64,000 nt of DNA from Bacillota bacterium. Its GTDB lineage: Bacteria; Bacillota; Dethiobacteria; DTU022. The position numbers were made by a program, and so were the translations under genes. The notes beneath the pieces are model-generated. The model saw only the letters and a list, made by a program, of their open reading frames with translations. It searched no databases and had not been told where the DNA came from. Each line of letters opens with the position of its first letter. The stretch's first letter is position 1. The DNA lies in assembly GCA_033549065.1 (NCBI GenBank), contig JAWSUE010000005.1, positions 62,001 to 126,000 of the forward strand, in the 5' to 3' direction. Of the stretch, positions 50,975 to 60,054 are shown piece after piece.

Positions 50975-52000
50975 ATGACTGGGCTGGTTATGCTGCTATT
51001 TTTAACGATTGTCCTGGGTACGATGCTTGGGGCGGTTTCGATAGGATGGCGAAATATACTGGTTATGCTCTTTGATGCACTCCCTTTCTATTCTTCTGAC
51101 AGGGCACTGGAAATAGCCCCGGTATACAGAGATATTCTGCTGCAGATTCGCATACCCCGTGTTTTACTGGCAGCTGCTGTTGGAAGTTCGCTGGCTGTTT
51201 CGGGAGCAGTTTTCCAGGGGTTATTCCGAAACCCTATGGCAGATCCATATGTTATCGGTATATCTTCCGGGGCTGCCCTTGGAGCCGTTTTTGCCATGCT
51301 CAGCGGATTTTCCCTCTCCGTCGGAGGTTTTGGTGCTGTACCCCTATTCGCCTTTTTCGGGGGTACTTTAACGATTTTGCTCGTTTATAGTATGGCCAGA
51401 GTTGGCCGTGCTGTCCCGGTAATGACCCTGTTGCTGGCCGGGATAGCTATCAGCTCATTTCTTTCAGCTCTTGTTTCACTTCTCACTTATTTTGCCGGAG
51501 AAAAGCTCCACCAGGTAATATTCTGGTTAATGGGTGGCCTGAGCGGGGCAACCTGGCTGCAGGTTAAGGTGATGGTGCCTTATGCTTTGATCGGTTACTG
51601 CTGCGTATCTCTTTTTTCAAGAGAACTCAATGCCATGCTCCTGGGTGAAGAAACTGCCAGTCACCTGGGAGTAGATACGGAAAAGGTTAAAAAGATTCTT
51701 CTGGCAGGAGCTTCATTTCTTGTTGCTGCAGCGGTTTCAACCAGCGGGATAATTGGCTTTGTCGGCCTTGTGGTTCCTCATTTCATAAGGTTGGTTGCAG
51801 GCCCGGATCATCGTTTCCTCATCCCTGCCTCGGCACTGCTCGGAGGGATTTTACTAATTGCTACAGATACACTGGCCCGGGTGATTATTGCTCCGACAGA
51901 GTTACCGGTTGGGATAATTACCGCCCTCATTGGTGCGCCCATGTTTATATACCTGCTGAAAAAACGAAAAAAATTAAAGTATTTTGGTGGTGGAGGTTAG
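50975..52000 (+). CDS. btuC: Corrinoid ABC transporter permease (BtuC-like)
   Basis: A FecCD/BtuC family permease of 341 residues with about ten hydrophobic helices. IRIPRVLLAAAVGSSLAVSGA near residue 50 and NPMADPYVIGISSGA near 88 are family signatures, and GFVGLVVPHFIRL near 265 holds the ATPase-coupling region. ATG 50975 has no ribosome site at proper distance. The frame stays open upstream to CTG 50912, which has GTGAGG 8 bases before it, and would add 21 residues. Initiation there is possible. It ends in TAG, 4 bases before the btuD start. Confidence 0.92.
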   Translation: MTGLVMLLFLTIVLGTMLGAVSIGWRNILVMLFDALPFYSSDRALEIAPVYRDILLQIRIPRVLLAAAVGSSLAVSGAVFQGLFRNPMADPYVIGISSGAALGAVFAMLSGFSLSVGGFGAVPLFAFFGGTLTILLVYSMARVGRAVPVMTLLLAGIAISSFLSALVSLLTYFAGEKLHQVIFWLMGGLSGATWLQVKVMVPYALIGYCCVSLFSRELNAMLLGEETASHLGVDTEKVKKILLAGASFLVAAAVSTSGIIGFVGLVVPHFIRLVAGPDHRFLIPASALLGGILLIATDTLARVIIAPTELPVGIITALIGAPMFIYLLKKRKKLKYFGGGG

Positions 52001-52004
52001 CAGC

Positions 52005-53282
52005 TTGGGTATAAATATTGATGTACAAGGATTAAAACTAACCTATGATACTCATCCGGTTCTGGACGGTACTGAATTTACAGTTGCAAAGGGCGACCTG
52101 GTGGCGTTATTAGGGGCAAATGGTGCGGGAAAATCAACACTACTGCGCTGTATCAGCAGAATACTGCTTCCAAATTCCGGCTCTATACTTCTTGACGGGC
52201 GGGAGCTGCAGAGTTTTCGGACCAGGGAAGCTGCCCGGTTGATGGCAGTAGTTCCCCAGGAAACAGCTGCGGATTTTGATTTTACCGTTGAAGAAATTGT
52301 AATGATGGGTCGTTTTCCTTATTTGCGTCGATTTCAGAAAGAAGAGCAAAAAGATATTGAGATCGTGCGACGTTCCATGGAAATGACCGGTGTTTCACAT
52401 CTTGCAGAACGGTCGATCGCTGCGCTGAGCGGTGGAGAAAAGCAGAGGGTAATTATGGCCAGGGCAATTGCCCAACAGCCTGAAATACTTTTGCTGGATG
52501 AGCCGACAGCCAACCTGGATATTGGCTATCAGTCAATGCTGCTTGAACTTGCTTCGCGGCTAAATCGTGAACAGGAAGTTACAGTTATTGCTGCCATTCA
52601 TGACATAAATCTTGCGGTACACCACTTTAACCGTTTTATCCTGCTTGCCGGTGGGCGTGTTCTTGCTGCCGGCAGAGCTGAAGAAGTTATCACTGCTGAA
52701 AACATTCAAATGTCTTACGGGGTCCCGGCATCTACGTACCGCCACCCTCTTCACGGTGTTTTACAGGTCAGTGTAATCAGAAGTAAAGATTCTGAAAAGC
52801 AGCAAAACTCAGGGTTTAAAGTGCATGTAATCGGTGGTGGGGAGGAAGCCCTACCGGTTTTGGAATTGCTAAACCAGGAAGGATTTCGGATAACAATTGG
52901 CCCGGTTTCGACCCAGGACAGCAGCTGCCGGTTTGCCCATTTTCATAGTTTGCCGGTAATAATATTCCCCCCCTTTACCAGCATGAATAGCTCTCATAAG
53001 GAGGAGCATCTTAAACTTTTAAGGGAAGCCAGTGTGGTAGTTATACCGCCAATTCCCTTTGGTGAAGGGAACCTGCCGATTTTTGAAGAAGTAGAGACGG
53101 TCTTAAAAGAAGGAAAGCAGTTATTTCTTATTGACCCCGCCGGAGTAGCAAAAAGGGATTATAGTGATGGAAGAGCTGCAGAGATGGTCAAGCGATTTAT
53201 TGATGAAGGGGCGATACCTCTGGCCGATATAAACGAACTGTCATCGGTTTTATCAACAGGAGGATATTTAAAATATGAATGA
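52005..53282 (+). CDS. btuD: Corrinoid ABC transporter ATPase (BtuD-like) with an extra C-terminal domain
   Basis: A 425-residue protein. Residues 1-255 are an ABC ATPase: Walker A GANGAGKST, Q-loop VPQE, signature LSGGEKQR, Walker B LLLDEPTANLD and switch AIHD. Residues about 265-425 form an additional domain with a Rossmann-like start (FKVHVIGGGEEALPVLELL), then PPIPFGEGNLPIFEEVE and LIDPAGVAKRDY. It appears in some Firmicute BtuD relatives; its role is unknown. TTG 52005 is chosen because GGAGG at 51992-51996 is 8 bases upstream. The stop overlaps the cobU start. Confidence 0.92.
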   Translation: MGINIDVQGLKLTYDTHPVLDGTEFTVAKGDLVALLGANGAGKSTLLRCISRILLPNSGSILLDGRELQSFRTREAARLMAVVPQETAADFDFTVEEIVMMGRFPYLRRFQKEEQKDIEIVRRSMEMTGVSHLAERSIAALSGGEKQRVIMARAIAQQPEILLLDEPTANLDIGYQSMLLELASRLNREQEVTVIAAIHDINLAVHHFNRFILLAGGRVLAAGRAEEVITAENIQMSYGVPASTYRHPLHGVLQVSVIRSKDSEKQQNSGFKVHVIGGGEEALPVLELLNQEGFRITIGPVSTQDSSCRFAHFHSLPVIIFPPFTSMNSSHKEEHLKLLREASVVVIPPIPFGEGNLPIFEEVETVLKEGKQLFLIDPAGVAKRDYSDGRAAEMVKRFIDEGAIPLADINELSSVLSTGGYLKYE

Positions 53283-53871
53283 ATTCCGGAAGGGTCAGTT
53301 GATATTGATTACAGGCGGCGTTCGCAGTGGGAAAAGCACCTTTGCCGAAGGGCTGGCCGCTAATAGTGGGAAAAAGACGATATATCTTGCAACATCCCGG
53401 ATCGAAGATGATGAGATGCGCGAACGGGTGGCCCGGCACCGGATGAGAAGGCCTGCAGATATGAAGACAGTTGAAGAAGCGTTTAAACCGGATCGTGTTT
53501 TGACTGAAGAGGGTAAGGAGGGAACCTTTATACTGATCGACTGCCTGACTATGCTTTTGAGCAATCGTCTTTTAGAAGACCTGAACAGCCATGGAGCGGT
53601 AATGCAGGGAGAAGATATTTTTGCTGATGAAAAGTTACTGAAAGATTCTGCTCAACGAGTGCTGAGCTATATTAAAAATTTTGCAGAAATAGCAAAGAAC
53701 TGTCCTGCAGATGTCGTTATTGTTACAAATGAGGTAGGGATGGGTGTCGTACCGAATTATCCGGTTGGGCGTGTATTCCGCGATCTCTCAGGCTGGGCCA
53801 ACCAGGCAATAGCAGCTATTGCCGATCAGGTTTGGTTGGTTATCTGCGGTATTCCGCAGCAGATCAAGTAG
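53275..53871 (+). CDS. cobU: Adenosylcobinamide kinase / adenosylcobinamide-phosphate guanylyltransferase
   Basis: A 198-residue CobU. The P-loop is TGGVRSGKST near residue 13. YLATSRIEDDEMRERVARH near 36 carries the His that takes up GMP. VTNEVGMGVVP near 150 is the conserved third block. It phosphorylates cobinamide and activates it as GDP-cobinamide. ATG 53275 overlaps the btuD stop by 8 bases. It ends in TAG. Confidence 0.95.
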   Translation: MNEFRKGQLILITGGVRSGKSTFAEGLAANSGKKTIYLATSRIEDDEMRERVARHRMRRPADMKTVEEAFKPDRVLTEEGKEGTFILIDCLTMLLSNRLLEDLNSHGAVMQGEDIFADEKLLKDSAQRVLSYIKNFAEIAKNCPADVVIVTNEVGMGVVPNYPVGRVFRDLSGWANQAIAAIADQVWLVICGIPQQIK

Positions 53872-53878
53872 AAATTAA

Positions 53879-54862
53879 ATGGACCGCCTCGGTTTATTTT
53901 TAACAGCATTGATACTAGCCGGTATTTGTGATTGGTTATTCGGTGATCCCCCCGGGCTTCCACATCCTGTTCGCCTTTTGGGCCGGGTTATTACCAGACT
54001 TGAAAGTATTGCAATCAGATTGTTCGTATCGCCCGGAAATTTGATCTTCGCTGGATTTTTGATTACCGCTGTTACAGCAGGCGCTTCGGTATCAGTGGTG
54101 TTGTTGGTCATTTCAGCTGCATATAAAACGCATCCTATCGCCGGTTTTGTTGTAGAAACTTACTTAATCTTCACCGTGATCGCCGGTGGAGATCTCAGAA
54201 ATCATGTCGTCAGGGTTAAAGAGGAGCTTGAAGGGGAAAATCACGTAAGGGCCAGATCACAGGTGGCCATGCTGGTCAGCAGGGACACTGAAATGCTTGA
54301 TGAAAACGGTATTTCAAAAGCTGCATTGGAAAGCTTGTTTGAAAATAGTGCAGATGGATTTGTTTCCCCATTATTCTATATAGCATTGGGCGGACCGGCC
54401 GGGGCAGTTTTATTCAAAACTGTGAGTACGCTTGATTCAATGTTAGGTCATAAAAGCGGGCATTATTATTATCTCGGAAGATTCCCTGCCAGGTTGGATG
54501 ATCTGCTGAATTTTATACCGGCGAGACTTACAGCGCTATTAATATTACTGGCCGGGGCTGGACAGGGAAGATTTACCAGGGGATTAAAGGTTTTGCAGCA
54601 AGATCACGGCAAACATGAAAGCCCAAACAGCGCCTGGCCTGAAGCTGCAGCTGCCGGAATTCTCAATGTCAGACTTGGTGGGGTTGATAGCTACAAGGGC
54701 AGGGTAAAAGAACGGCCTGTGATCAATGAAACGGGAGATATGCCCCGTAAGGATGATCTGGGTAAAGGTCTTTCATTATATTTTCGAACAACCCTAATTG
54801 CTTTTCTATTATTAGCAAGCCTGGCCTGGTGGCTGAGATATATGGAGGGAGTTTATTTTTGA
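53879..54862 (+). CDS. cbiB: Adenosylcobinamide-phosphate synthase (CbiB)
   Basis: A 327-residue membrane protein that attaches aminopropanol phosphate to cobyric acid. The N-terminus DWLFGDPPGLPHPVRLLG is diagnostic, and MLVSRDTEMLDENGISKAALESLFEN near residue 130 (quoted here in part as SRDTEMLDENGISKAALES) is the conserved core with SPLFYIALGG after it. Several hydrophobic helices are present. It starts 7 bases after cobU. Its stop overlaps the TTG start of cobS. Confidence 0.95.
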   Translation: MDRLGLFLTALILAGICDWLFGDPPGLPHPVRLLGRVITRLESIAIRLFVSPGNLIFAGFLITAVTAGASVSVVLLVISAAYKTHPIAGFVVETYLIFTVIAGGDLRNHVVRVKEELEGENHVRARSQVAMLVSRDTEMLDENGISKAALESLFENSADGFVSPLFYIALGGPAGAVLFKTVSTLDSMLGHKSGHYYYLGRFPARLDDLLNFIPARLTALLILLAGAGQGRFTRGLKVLQQDHGKHESPNSAWPEAAAAGILNVRLGGVDSYKGRVKERPVINETGDMPRKDDLGKGLSLYFRTTLIAFLLLASLAWWLRYMEGVYF

Positions 54863-55674
54863 AAAATTACCTGCGAGCATTGAGCTTTTTAACCGTTTTA
54901 CCTCTGCCTTTCGTTTTGTTTAAGGAAGGAAGTGATGACCTTTCATCATCTGCTTCTGCTTTTCCACTGGCTGGTGCAACAATTGGCCTGATTATCGGTT
55001 TTATTTCCCGGGTATCATTGAATGTTCTTCCAGCAGCCTTTGTTGCAGTACTCTATCCCGTTTTCAGTTTCTTTCTGACCAGGGGAATTCATTTTGACGG
55101 GATGGCCGATACAGCCGATGGTTTGATCGGAACTACCAGCAAAGAGAAAGCTTTGAAAGCGATGGAAGATAGTGCTGTCGGTGTAATGGGCGCTGTTTCT
55201 GTATTTTTAATCTGCCTGTTAAAAATATCCTTACTGGCCAATTTACAGCTTCAGGCTTTTTTGCTCGCAGTGTTATTTATGCCTATGGCTGGAAGGTGGG
55301 CGATTGTTTACAGTGGTACCTGGTATCAGCCTGCAAGGAACAAGGGATTAGGCGATCTATTTTTAAGGGGGCTTACCGTGCCGATCTTGTTGAAGGCTTC
55401 TCTGGGTGCCCTGGTCTTACTAGTTGCTATTCTCTGGTTTAACGCTTCCTATGCAGTATCCGTCCTGGCCGGATTTGCAGCTGCTCTCGCTTCAGCTCAT
55501 CTACTCGCGTGGTATGCCTCCCGGCGACTTGGCGGCTTAACCGGAGATATCCTCGGTGCGGCAAATGAGATAGGGGAACTGTTCTTTATAATTTTCTTTT
55601 ATATACTGCTGAATAGTTCTCTTGCTGCAGATGGTTCAAGTTGGGTGGTGAATATAGTTGCTGCTATTATTTAA
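54859..55674 (+). CDS. cobS: Adenosylcobinamide-GDP ribazoletransferase (cobalamin synthase)
   Basis: A 271-residue membrane enzyme that joins GDP-cobinamide with alpha-ribazole or its phosphate. The signature is RGIHFDGMADTADGL near residue 76 with the acidic metal-binding residues. YLRALSFLTVLPLP is at the N-terminus and GDILGAANEIGEL near residue 230. TTG 54859 is preferred because GGAGGGAG precedes it and the start overlaps the cbiB stop as TTGA; the frame opens at ATG 54829. Confidence 0.95.
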   Translation: MKNYLRALSFLTVLPLPFVLFKEGSDDLSSSASAFPLAGATIGLIIGFISRVSLNVLPAAFVAVLYPVFSFFLTRGIHFDGMADTADGLIGTTSKEKALKAMEDSAVGVMGAVSVFLICLLKISLLANLQLQAFLLAVLFMPMAGRWAIVYSGTWYQPARNKGLGDLFLRGLTVPILLKASLGALVLLVAILWFNASYAVSVLAGFAAALASAHLLAWYASRRLGGLTGDILGAANEIGELFFIIFFYILLNSSLAADGSSWVVNIVAAII

Positions 55675-56752
55675 TGAGGAAACAGGTGGGCACGGTGGAG
55701 ATTTAGCGGAGGCTTTGGAAAAATGGAATCCACCGGGAGGTAAATTCATCGATTTCAGCAGCAATATCAACCCACTCGGTCCGCCCCCCGGTTTACTTAA
55801 ACATCTGCGCAATGTCATGCCTGAAATGATCTCCTATCCTACTCCCCAGGCCCGGATACTCCGTGAGGAATTGGCGCGATTTTTTGAAGTCTCAGCTCAA
55901 AGACTCGTGGTGGGCAACGGGGCGAATGAATTAATACACTTCATCATCCTCCACAACAAACCGGGAAGGGTATTTGTCCCCGCGCCATCTTTCTCGGAAT
56001 ATGAAAGAGCAGCAAATTTATCCGGATCTGAGGTAATCTATTATTCAATCTTTCCGGAAGAGAAAATATACCTGGAAAAGCTCCCGGTAAAACCGGCTGA
56101 ACAGGACCTGATTGTAGTCTGCAACCCAAACAATCCAACCGGCACTATTTTCCCCCGTTCTGATTTGCTTGAATTAATTGATCATGCCGAAAAAGCCGGT
56201 GCTTCAGTTATGCTGGATGAAAGTTTTATGCTTCTGACTGGAACAAATAGTGATAGCCTGTGTAATTTCCCCTCGGATAACTTGTGGGTGGTGGTTTCTT
56301 TAACAAAGCTTTGGGGTTTGCCGGGCCTGCGCCTGGGGTGTATGATTGGCCCCGCTGAAGAAATAAACCGGATAACCCGTTACAGCGACCCCTGGCGGGT
56401 TAATACCATTGCTCAGAAAGCCGGACTCTACTGTATTAAATGTCATGATTATCTTAATAAAACTCTCGAATTGATCAATACTGAACGAAGCTACCTTGTT
56501 CATCAGCTAACGGGATTGAAATGTTTTGAGATATATAAGGGTGCGGCCAATTACCTCTTAATTAAAGGAGTTAGCGACGGCTTTAATGTGATTGAGCTGC
56601 AATCCTACCTTGCCGGCAAAGGTATTCTGATCAGAAGAGCTGATAACTTTAAAGGTCTGGATCACCGGTTTTTCAGAATAGCCATCAAAAAAAGGATTGA
56701 AAATAAAGAGTTAGTCCGGGAGTTGACCAGATGGGTTCAAAAAGAAGTTTAA
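55658..56752 (+). CDS. cobD: L-threonine-O-3-phosphate decarboxylase (CobD)
   Basis: A 364-residue PLP enzyme related to histidinol-phosphate aminotransferase that makes (R)-1-amino-2-propanol phosphate for CbiB. The N-terminal GGHGGDLAEA followed by FSSNINPLGPPPG is typical of CobD. VGNGANELIH, CNPNNPTGTIF and the PLP lysine in SLTKLWGLPGLRLG follow. TTG 55658 is the only suitable start, giving a 17-base overlap with cobS. Confidence 0.92.
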   Translation: MLLLFNEETGGHGGDLAEALEKWNPPGGKFIDFSSNINPLGPPPGLLKHLRNVMPEMISYPTPQARILREELARFFEVSAQRLVVGNGANELIHFIILHNKPGRVFVPAPSFSEYERAANLSGSEVIYYSIFPEEKIYLEKLPVKPAEQDLIVVCNPNNPTGTIFPRSDLLELIDHAEKAGASVMLDESFMLLTGTNSDSLCNFPSDNLWVVVSLTKLWGLPGLRLGCMIGPAEEINRITRYSDPWRVNTIAQKAGLYCIKCHDYLNKTLELINTERSYLVHQLTGLKCFEIYKGAANYLLIKGVSDGFNVIELQSYLAGKGILIRRADNFKGLDHRFFRIAIKKRIENKELVRELTRWVQKEV

Positions 56753-58263
56753 AAACAAATAATAAGATTATGGTTCAGGGTACCGCTTCTTCAGTGGGGA
56801 AAAGTGTTTTATGTACTGCATTATGCCGCATATTCAAACAGGATGGTTATAGTGTAGCACCCTTTAAATCTCAGAATATGGCATTGAATTCTTATGTTAC
56901 CGCAGATGGGGGTGAGATGGGTAGAGCCCAGGTAATGCAGGCCGAAGCAGCCGGAATCGCGCCGTTGGTTGAAATGAATCCACTATTGTTGAAGCCAACC
57001 TCTGATCAGGGCTCACAGGTTATAGTGATGGGTAAACCGGTAGGCAATATAACTGCGATGGATTATCAGGAGTGGAAGAATAAATTACTGCCGGTAATTG
57101 ACGACGCCTACAATAGACTCTCCAATCAATTTGATGTTATCGTAATTGAAGGTGCAGGCAGTCCGGCCGAGATAAATCTGAAAGATAATGACTTTGTTAA
57201 CATGGGGCTGGCGAAAAGAATCGGAGCCCCGGTTTTATTGGTCGGGGATATCGATCGCGGTGGTGTGTTTGCTTCGCTTTTCGGTACGGCTGCTCTTTTA
57301 GATGATGATGAAAGAAGCTTGCTGAAGGGAGTGGTTATTAATAAGTTCAGGGGAGATCCGGAAGTGCTTAAACCCGGATTGAAGCAGCTTGAAGCACTGA
57401 TTAACCTGCCGGTATTGGGTGTAATCCCTTATTTTAATATTGTTTTGGATGATGAGGATAGTGTAACGGATAGGTTTAAAAATAATCGTATGGAAAAAGT
57501 CTTAAATATTCAGGTAGTACTTTTACCGCGTATTTCTAACTTTACTGATTTTAACCCGCTTGAAATTTTTGAAGATGTGAATCTGGCATATATCCACAAG
57601 CCGGAGGAGATTGACAATCCGGATCTTTTAATAATACCGGGATCCAAAAACACTATAGAAGATCTTTTATTTCTGAGGGAAACCGGCTGGACAAAGCCTA
57701 TTCATGATTATGTTCAAAATGGTGGTTTTCTGATGGGAATATGCGGTGGATTTCAAATGCTGGGAATGAAATTATCAGATCCCCGAGGCATGGAAAGTTC
57801 ATTAGCTGAAATAAGCGGTTTTGGCTTTCTTGATTTTGAAACAAAAATAGAGAAAGAAAAATTAACGCAACAGGTAGAAGCCTATTGGGGTTACAGTGAT
57901 GATCGGTTTTTCACCGGAATGAAAGGGGAAAAGATAACCGGATACGAAATTCACATGGGTCAGACTACTTATTTTGATACAGATAATATTATTTTAGTGC
58001 AACCGGAAAACAGGTGGGATGGTGCTGTCGGAGTGAATGGCCAGGTTTTCGGTACATATATTCATGGAATTTTTGATAATCTTTCATGGACAGAAAAATT
58101 GTTGAATCGGCTAAAAGCGCTCAAGGGGATAAGTAAAAAAAGCCAATCGCCCTATAAAAATTTCAGAGAATTCAAGGAAATAGAGTACAACAAACTTGCA
58201 GATCTGGTCCGGGCTAATATTGATATGAATGAGATTTACAAAATAATTGGTTTAATTAACTAA
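56731..58263 (+). CDS. cobQ: Cobyric acid synthase
   Basis: A 510-residue amidase-synthetase that amidates the b, d, e and g side chains of adenosylcobyrinic a,c-diamide. The N-terminal dethiobiotin-synthetase-like domain has MVQGTASSVGKSVL near residue 14 and FKSQNMALNS. EGAGSPAEINL is near 135. The glutaminase domain has the nucleophile in GICGGFQMLG near 337 and the His in YIHGIFDN near 446. ATG 56731 overlaps cobD by 22 bases. Confidence 0.96.
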   Translation: MGSKRSLKTNNKIMVQGTASSVGKSVLCTALCRIFKQDGYSVAPFKSQNMALNSYVTADGGEMGRAQVMQAEAAGIAPLVEMNPLLLKPTSDQGSQVIVMGKPVGNITAMDYQEWKNKLLPVIDDAYNRLSNQFDVIVIEGAGSPAEINLKDNDFVNMGLAKRIGAPVLLVGDIDRGGVFASLFGTAALLDDDERSLLKGVVINKFRGDPEVLKPGLKQLEALINLPVLGVIPYFNIVLDDEDSVTDRFKNNRMEKVLNIQVVLLPRISNFTDFNPLEIFEDVNLAYIHKPEEIDNPDLLIIPGSKNTIEDLLFLRETGWTKPIHDYVQNGGFLMGICGGFQMLGMKLSDPRGMESSLAEISGFGFLDFETKIEKEKLTQQVEAYWGYSDDRFFTGMKGEKITGYEIHMGQTTYFDTDNIILVQPENRWDGAVGVNGQVFGTYIHGIFDNLSWTEKLLNRLKALKGISKKSQSPYKNFREFKEIEYNKLADLVRANIDMNEIYKIIGLIN

Positions 58264-58293
58264 CAAAACTTCAATGATCGTGAAAGGAGATTG

Positions 58294-59409
58294 ATGCAAA
58301 TGGAAGAAATAAAAATTCTTGAGCATAAATTAATGGAGACTGTTAAGACCATAACAATACTTGATGAGACTGCCACAGAAAAGACAAGGGCACGGATGGA
58401 CATCCTGACAAAACCGCAGGGCAGCCTGGGGCGGATGGAAGACCTTGCCGTTCAGCTTGCTGGAATACATGGTGATTTTTTCCCCTGCGCAACACGTAAA
58501 CGGGTAGTGGTAATGGCAGCCGATCACGGGATTACCGAAGAAGGAATAAGCGCCTACCCTTCTGAAGTTACAGCTCAGATGGTAGCCAATTTTACTGCCG
58601 GTGGAGCAGCCATAAATGTTTTGGGCCGCCAGGGAGATGTTGAGGTTCAGGTAGTTGATGTTGGTGTAAAAGTTGATAATGTACTGCCTGAAGTAAAACG
58701 GGTGAGGATAAAAGCGGGAACAGATAATTTCCGTAGAAAAAAGGCAATGAGCCGCAAAGAAACACTGCAAGCTTTACTGGCTGGAGTAAAATGTGCAGAG
58801 GAGGCAGCAGAAGAAGGTGTAATGATACTGGCTACCGGAGAAATGGGTATAGGTAATACCACTGCCAGCAGCGCAGTCATGGCTGCACTGACCGGCTATG
58901 ATATTTCCCTGGTTGTCGGTCGCGGAACGGGGTTGGATGATCAGAAATTACTGCATAAACAGAAAGTTGTTGCAGAAGCCCTTGAGTATCATAAGCCGGA
59001 TCCAGCCGATCCAATAGAGGTACTCAGCAAAGTGGGAGGACTCGAAATTGCCGCTTTGGCCGGCCTGATTTTAGGGGCAGCAAGAAATCGAATTCCAGTG
59101 GTCATAGATGGTTTCATTTCAAGTAATGCTGCTTTAACGGCAGTAAAAATCTCTCCGCTGGTATGGCACTACCTGGTGCCGTCCCATCTTTCGGCTGAAT
59201 CAGGTCATGCTCTACTTATGGATTATCTTAATTTGAAACCTTACATTAATATGGGCATGCGCCTTGGTGAAGGAACGGGAGCAGTACTGGCCATGCATCT
59301 GCTTGAAGCAGCCGCCCGGATTACTCTTGAGATGTCTACATTTGAGGATGCAAAGGTCAGCAATAAAGAAGACGAGAATATCGGTTCAGATCTGAAGGGA
59401 GCAAACTAA
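58294..59409 (+). CDS. cobT: Nicotinate-nucleotide-dimethylbenzimidazole phosphoribosyltransferase
   Basis: A 371-residue CobT that activates the lower-ligand base to alpha-ribazole phosphate. LTKPQGSLGRMEDLA is near residue 35, MAADHGITEEGISAYP near 75, GEMGIGNTTASSAV near 185 and the catalytic Glu in RLGEGTGAVLAM near 330. ATG 58294 is used because AAGGAG is 5 bases upstream; ATG 58300 is an alternative. No dimethylbenzimidazole synthesis gene is visible nearby. Confidence 0.95.
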   Translation: MQMEEIKILEHKLMETVKTITILDETATEKTRARMDILTKPQGSLGRMEDLAVQLAGIHGDFFPCATRKRVVVMAADHGITEEGISAYPSEVTAQMVANFTAGGAAINVLGRQGDVEVQVVDVGVKVDNVLPEVKRVRIKAGTDNFRRKKAMSRKETLQALLAGVKCAEEAAEEGVMILATGEMGIGNTTASSAVMAALTGYDISLVVGRGTGLDDQKLLHKQKVVAEALEYHKPDPADPIEVLSKVGGLEIAALAGLILGAARNRIPVVIDGFISSNAALTAVKISPLVWHYLVPSHLSAESGHALLMDYLNLKPYINMGMRLGEGTGAVLAMHLLEAAARITLEMSTFEDAKVSNKEDENIGSDLKGAN

Positions 59410-59412
59410 GAG

Positions 59413-60054
59413 ATGGAGTTATATCTTGTTCGCCATGGTGAAACAGAATCAAACCTGGAAAGGCGATATCAGGGATGGACTGAATCACCCCTTTCCGACA
59501 ATGGTATTCGCCAGGCCGAACAAACTGGTTTTTTCCTGGCCGGCGAAGGAATAGAGCTGCTCTACTGCAGCGATTTGAAAAGAGCTGTGAATACTGCCAA
59601 AGTGATCGGTTCAAGCTGTGGAGTTCAGCCCGAGATTTCACCGCTACTCAGAGAAATTAATTTTGGAAAATGGGAAGGACTGACCTTTAATGAAATTGAA
59701 GCAGCCTGGGGAAAGGATATCAGCCTGTGGTTGGATGATCCCTTTCGGCGCTCCGCACCCGAAGGCGAAACCCTGGGGCAGGTTTGTTCCAGAATGTATA
59801 CCTTTCTTGAAAATCTAGACTCAACAATACCGGAGGGAGCCCGAATTGCTGCAGTCAGCCATGGCGGGTCAATTAGAGCCTTGCTCTTCAGGGTTCTCAA
59901 TCTTGACAACGCAAGCTTTTGGGATATAAAAATTGATAATGCTTCGGTGAGTCTTATCCAAAAAGAAAACGGCCGCTTCAAGGTTGCTTATTATAATCGA
60001 ACCCAACACCTGGAAAGCGGTAATTATTCGGAGGAAATAATAGATGCTGATTAA
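59413..60054 (+). CDS. cobC: Histidine phosphatase family protein, probably alpha-ribazole phosphatase
   Basis: A 213-residue phosphoglycerate-mutase-like phosphatase. The catalytic motif is LVRHGETESNLERRYQGW at the N-terminus. The second His is in AVSHGGSIRAL near residue 148. Its place three bases after cobT supports removal of the phosphate from alpha-ribazole-5-phosphate or adenosylcobalamin phosphate. Sequence alone would allow a general phosphatase. Confidence 0.88.
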   Translation: MELYLVRHGETESNLERRYQGWTESPLSDNGIRQAEQTGFFLAGEGIELLYCSDLKRAVNTAKVIGSSCGVQPEISPLLREINFGKWEGLTFNEIEAAWGKDISLWLDDPFRRSAPEGETLGQVCSRMYTFLENLDSTIPEGARIAAVSHGGSIRALLFRVLNLDNASFWDIKIDNASVSLIQKENGRFKVAYYNRTQHLESGNYSEEIIDAD

